From assembly GCA_016200765.1 (NCBI GenBank), contig JACQEC010000205.1:1-6205 (forward strand): a DNA stretch of 6,205 bases, read 5' to 3'. The notes beneath the pieces were generated by a model. That model made no database searches, had not been told where the DNA came from, and saw nothing but the letters and a program-made list of their open reading frames with translations. The position numbers and the translations under genes are program-made. Below, in pieces: positions 4,685 through 6,205 of this stretch. Positions within the stretch are counted from its first letter, which is position 1. Each line of letters begins with the position of its first letter. The stretch is from Chloroflexota bacterium (GTDB lineage: Bacteria; Chloroflexota; Anaerolineae; JACRMK01).

Positions 4685-5837
4685 GGGCGGCGGTCTGTTT
4701 GCTAAGAACCTCGGCCATCTTAACAATCTCTTGGGAGAAGGGGTGGCGCGGCTGTTCGATCATCAGGGGCACGCCCCGGTTGACGCTGTGCGCGAGCGGC
4801 CGCCCGACGCTGATGAGGCGGAATTCGATAGGCCGGTGCAGTGCGCGCTCAATCGCGGCGGGTTCGATGCCCACATTGGAGTTCGAGCGGTTCAACACGA
4901 CGTGGATTTTTTCCGGCGCGATGTCCAGCTTGGCCGCCAGTTCCAGAAAGTGGCCCGAGTTCAGGACAACACCCAGTTCCGGCATGGTGACCAACACAAT
5001 CTCGTTAGCCTGCTCCAGCGCGACGAGCGTGCGGTCGTCGTAACTGGCCTGACAGTCCACCACAATCAGATCGTACATGCCGACCAGAAACGCCAGCAAC
5101 CGGCGCACGTGATCGGCGCTGATGTTGTCGGCTTCTTCGGGATGGAACGGGCTGAGCAGCACGCGTATCCCCGACGAATGGGCGGTCAACACGCTTTCGA
5201 TATCGTCGGGCTCAAGTTCGTTGATGCGCGGCAGCAGATCAAGAATGGTGCGCACCGCCGGCAGGTTGAGGTGCACGCCGACACTGCCGAAGTAGAAATT
5301 GGCATCCCACAAGAGCACGCGCGCCTGGGTCTGCTGGTGGAGCGCCACCGCCAGATTCACGGCGAGCGTGGTCTTGCCGATGCCGCCGCGCGCGCCAAAC
5401 ACGGCGATGACCTGCCCGCGCTTGGGCGCCGACAGCGCGAGCGGCGCGCCGGTGCCTTTGCGCGCGAGCAGGCCCTTGATCCGGTACACCAGTTCTGTCG
5501 GCTGGAACGGTTTGGTCAGGTAGTCGTCGGCGCCCGCCTCGAAACCGGCAATCTTGTCGTTGATGTCGCCGCGCGCGGTGAGCATCAAGATGGGCATGGT
5601 GCGAGTTGACGCATACTTGCGGAGGAGGCGCGAGAGGCCGAAGCCGTCCATTTCGGGCAGGATCACATCCACGACGGCGAGGTCGGGCGTCTGGCGCTGG
5701 ACCAGCGCGTAAGCCTCTTCGGCCGACGGGGCGGTGACGATCTCGTAGCCTTCCGCGGAGAGGATAACCCGCAGGAGTTCGCGGATGGCCGGGTCGTCGT
5801 CAACAATCAGACAGCGTAACTTTGTGGTTGGACTCAT
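4677..5837 (-). CDS. Response-regulator receiver fused to CpaE/MinD-type P-loop ATPase
   Basis: A 386-residue two-domain protein. Residues 7-126 form a complete receiver: acidic D13/D14, phospho-acceptor D57 in VVDVILPEMDG, T87 and K109 in TKPF. After a short linker (127-140) comes a SIMIBI-class ATPase (about 141-380) with the deviant Walker A motif GARGGIGKTT (148-157) and switch II VVDC (259-262). Here R150 stands where MinD/ParA proteins usually have the signature lysine of KGG. CpaE/TadZ proteins place pilus or secretion machinery at the cell pole and generally carry a degenerate receiver, so an apparently phosphorylatable one suggests control by a histidine kinase. No kinase or tad gene is visible. 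It is the first gene of the four-gene block. ATG 5837 fits the receiver start, with only a weak GAAG 7 nt upstream. Domain calls are firm; the process controlled is unknown. Confidence 0.9.
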   Translation of the reverse strand: MSPTTKLRCLIVDDDPAIRELLRVILSAEGYEIVTAPSAEEAYALVQRQTPDLAVVDVILPEMDGFGLSRLLRKYASTRTMPILMLTARGDINDKIAGFEAGADDYLTKPFQPTELVYRIKGLLARKGTGAPLALSAPKRGQVIAVFGARGGIGKTTLAVNLAVALHQQTQARVLLWDANFYFGSVGVHLNLPAVRTILDLLPRINELEPDDIESVLTAHSSGIRVLLSPFHPEEADNISADHVRRLLAFLVGMYDLIVVDCQASYDDRTLVALEQANEIVLVTMPELGVVLNSGHFLELAAKLDIAPEKIHVVLNRSNSNVGIEPAAIERALHRPIEFRLISVGRPLAHSVNRGVPLMIEQPRHPFSQEIVKMAEVLSKQTAAHA

Positions 5838-5848
5838 AGGCTATCTTC

Positions 5849-5879
5849 AATATCAGACTGTGGAAAGGATGGTTGTCTA
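5849..5879 (-). promoter_or_regulatory. Possible sigma-70-like promoter for the four-gene operon
   Basis: On the minus strand TAGACA (5879-5874) matches TTGACA at five of six positions. GATATT (5854-5849) matches TATAAT at four of six, with a long 19-nt spacer. It lies just upstream of ATG 5837 in a locally less GC-rich stretch, between the octamer hairpin and the gene. It is weak and could be chance. Confidence 0.25.
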
Positions 5880-5893
5880 AGGCCCCCGGTCGG

Positions 5894-5961
5894 CCAAAAC
5901 CGTTGAGCGTTCCGCGTTCATGCGTTCATGCGCTCACGCGCCAACGCGCCAACGGTTTTGG
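5894..5961. repeat. Hairpin enclosing a perfect-period octamer array
   Basis: The arms ccaaaaccgttg (5894-5905) and caacggttttgg (5950-5961) are perfect 12-bp reverse complements. With a 4-nt bulge the pairing extends outward through cggcc/ggccg. Inside are five consecutive octamers at 5914-5953: gcgttcat twice, gcgctcac once and gcgccaac twice. The array itself drifts towards its own complement. It lies between the end of the DNA-methyltransferase and the start of the receiver-ATPase gene, both on the minus strand, so it could end transcription of the former. No T-run follows the paired region. Confidence 0.8.
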
Positions 5962-6021
5962 TTGGCCGTGGCTTCACCCTGCTCCCGCCGTCAAATCCGC
6001 CCCCCAATGAAAAGCGCAAGT

Positions 6022-6205
6022 TCACAACTCCATCTCCCCCTGCTTCGCGCCGCCCTGCTCCGCTCGCGCCGCCCGCTTGAACGTCTGCTCCGTGCGCGGC
6101 AACTGCACCTTCGCCCCATGCAGTAACTCCTCAATCGTCAAAATCTGTATCTTCGGGTAGTCGCCCCAGTTCTGCGAGTGATACGTCCCGGCCTTCACCG
6201 CCTCC
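6022..6205 (-). CDS. Probable site-specific DNA-methyltransferase, C-terminal end (rest outside window)
   Basis: Sixty codons of an open frame run in from the right edge to a TGA at 6024-6022. The readable protein starts EAVKAGTYHSQNWGDYPKIQ and contains ILTIEELLHGAKVQLPRTEQTFKRA, then a polar Ala/Gly/Gln/Glu tail. The YPKIQILTIEELL...TFK pattern is one I associate with the extreme C-terminus of adenine-specific, type III Mod-like DNA methyltransferases in environmental bacteria. The catalytic motifs (DPPY-type and FxG) would lie outside the window, so activity cannot be judged. It is on the same strand as the operon but separated from it by 184 nt with a hairpin. The family call is from memory of the motif and moderate in strength; that it is a real coding end is more certain. 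Confidence 0.6.
   Translation of the reverse strand, partial: EAVKAGTYHSQNWGDYPKIQILTIEELLHGAKVQLPRTEQTFKRAARAEQGGAKQGEMEL

Noticed and set aside
3920..4705. Plus-strand open frame of 261 codons opposite the oxidoreductase
   Set aside because: It is a shadow of the Gfo/Idh/MocA gene, with no family motifs and no independent start signal.
3587..4726. Longer oxidoreductase from the TTG at 4726
   Set aside because: The extra 14 residues (LRWPRFLANRPPP) do not resemble the family start and lie entirely within the upstream gene; ATG 4684 sits directly before the Rossmann strand.
4683..5609. Long plus-strand open frame (308 codons) opposite the receiver-ATPase gene
   Set aside because: It is antisense to a gene with clear domain motifs, and its composition (His, Arg, Gln, Asp, Ala rich, no recognisable domain) is what the opposite strand of a GC-rich gene gives.
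5914..5953. Octamer array considered as a CRISPR or an origin iteron set
   Set aside because: The units are contiguous 8-mers without spacers, no cas or replication gene is nearby, and the array is self-complementary; neither reading is supported.

Overview
The window is GC-rich bacterial chromosome carrying housekeeping and accessory genes. No rRNA, tRNA, phage gene, transposase or CRISPR array was seen. The genes and the density of small palindromic repeats recall Chloroflexota (for example Anaerolineae-like) genomes, as does a full receiver domain fused to a CpaE/MinD-type ATPase. This placement is an impression from family knowledge, not a phylogenetic result.

Layout. Positions 1-330 (+) hold the C-terminal third of tRNA-guanine transglycosylase (tgt). 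Positions 331-545 are a repeat-packed intergenic region. Positions 546-1382 (+) encode a SirB1-type transglutaminase-like/TPR protein. Positions 1383-1504 separate two convergent genes and hold a perfect 24-bp inverted repeat plus a short AACGC array. From 5837 down to 1505 four minus-strand genes form one tightly packed probable operon: receiver-CpaE/MinD ATPase, Gfo/Idh/MocA oxidoreductase, SAM-dependent methyltransferase, and the radical-SAM haem chaperone HemW. Their junctions are an 8-nt overlap, a 12-nt gap and a 3-9-nt gap. Positions 5838-6021 are intergenic, with a hairpin built from octamer repeats. Positions 6022-6205 (-) are the end of a probable site-specific DNA-methyltransferase.

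The most interesting signal is the repeats, because they enter coding sequence. Three consecutive operon genes carry extra segments that match repeat elements. HemW and the oxidoreductase each contain a 15-nt core (14/15 identical, opposite sense relative to the gene), each followed by a small stem-loop of different sequence. The methyltransferase has a roughly 30-residue in-frame insertion made of two modules that recur in the intergenic region after tgt (14/14 and 24/25 identical). It also carries a second insertion near its N-terminus: a 19-nt palindrome framed by a 6-bp direct repeat, adding 23 bp. This shifts the frame, so the conserved N-terminal motif now lies in a different frame from the SAM-binding core.

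The four operon genes do not form an obvious single pathway. Their packing suggests co-transcription, but a shared function is not evident from the sequence.
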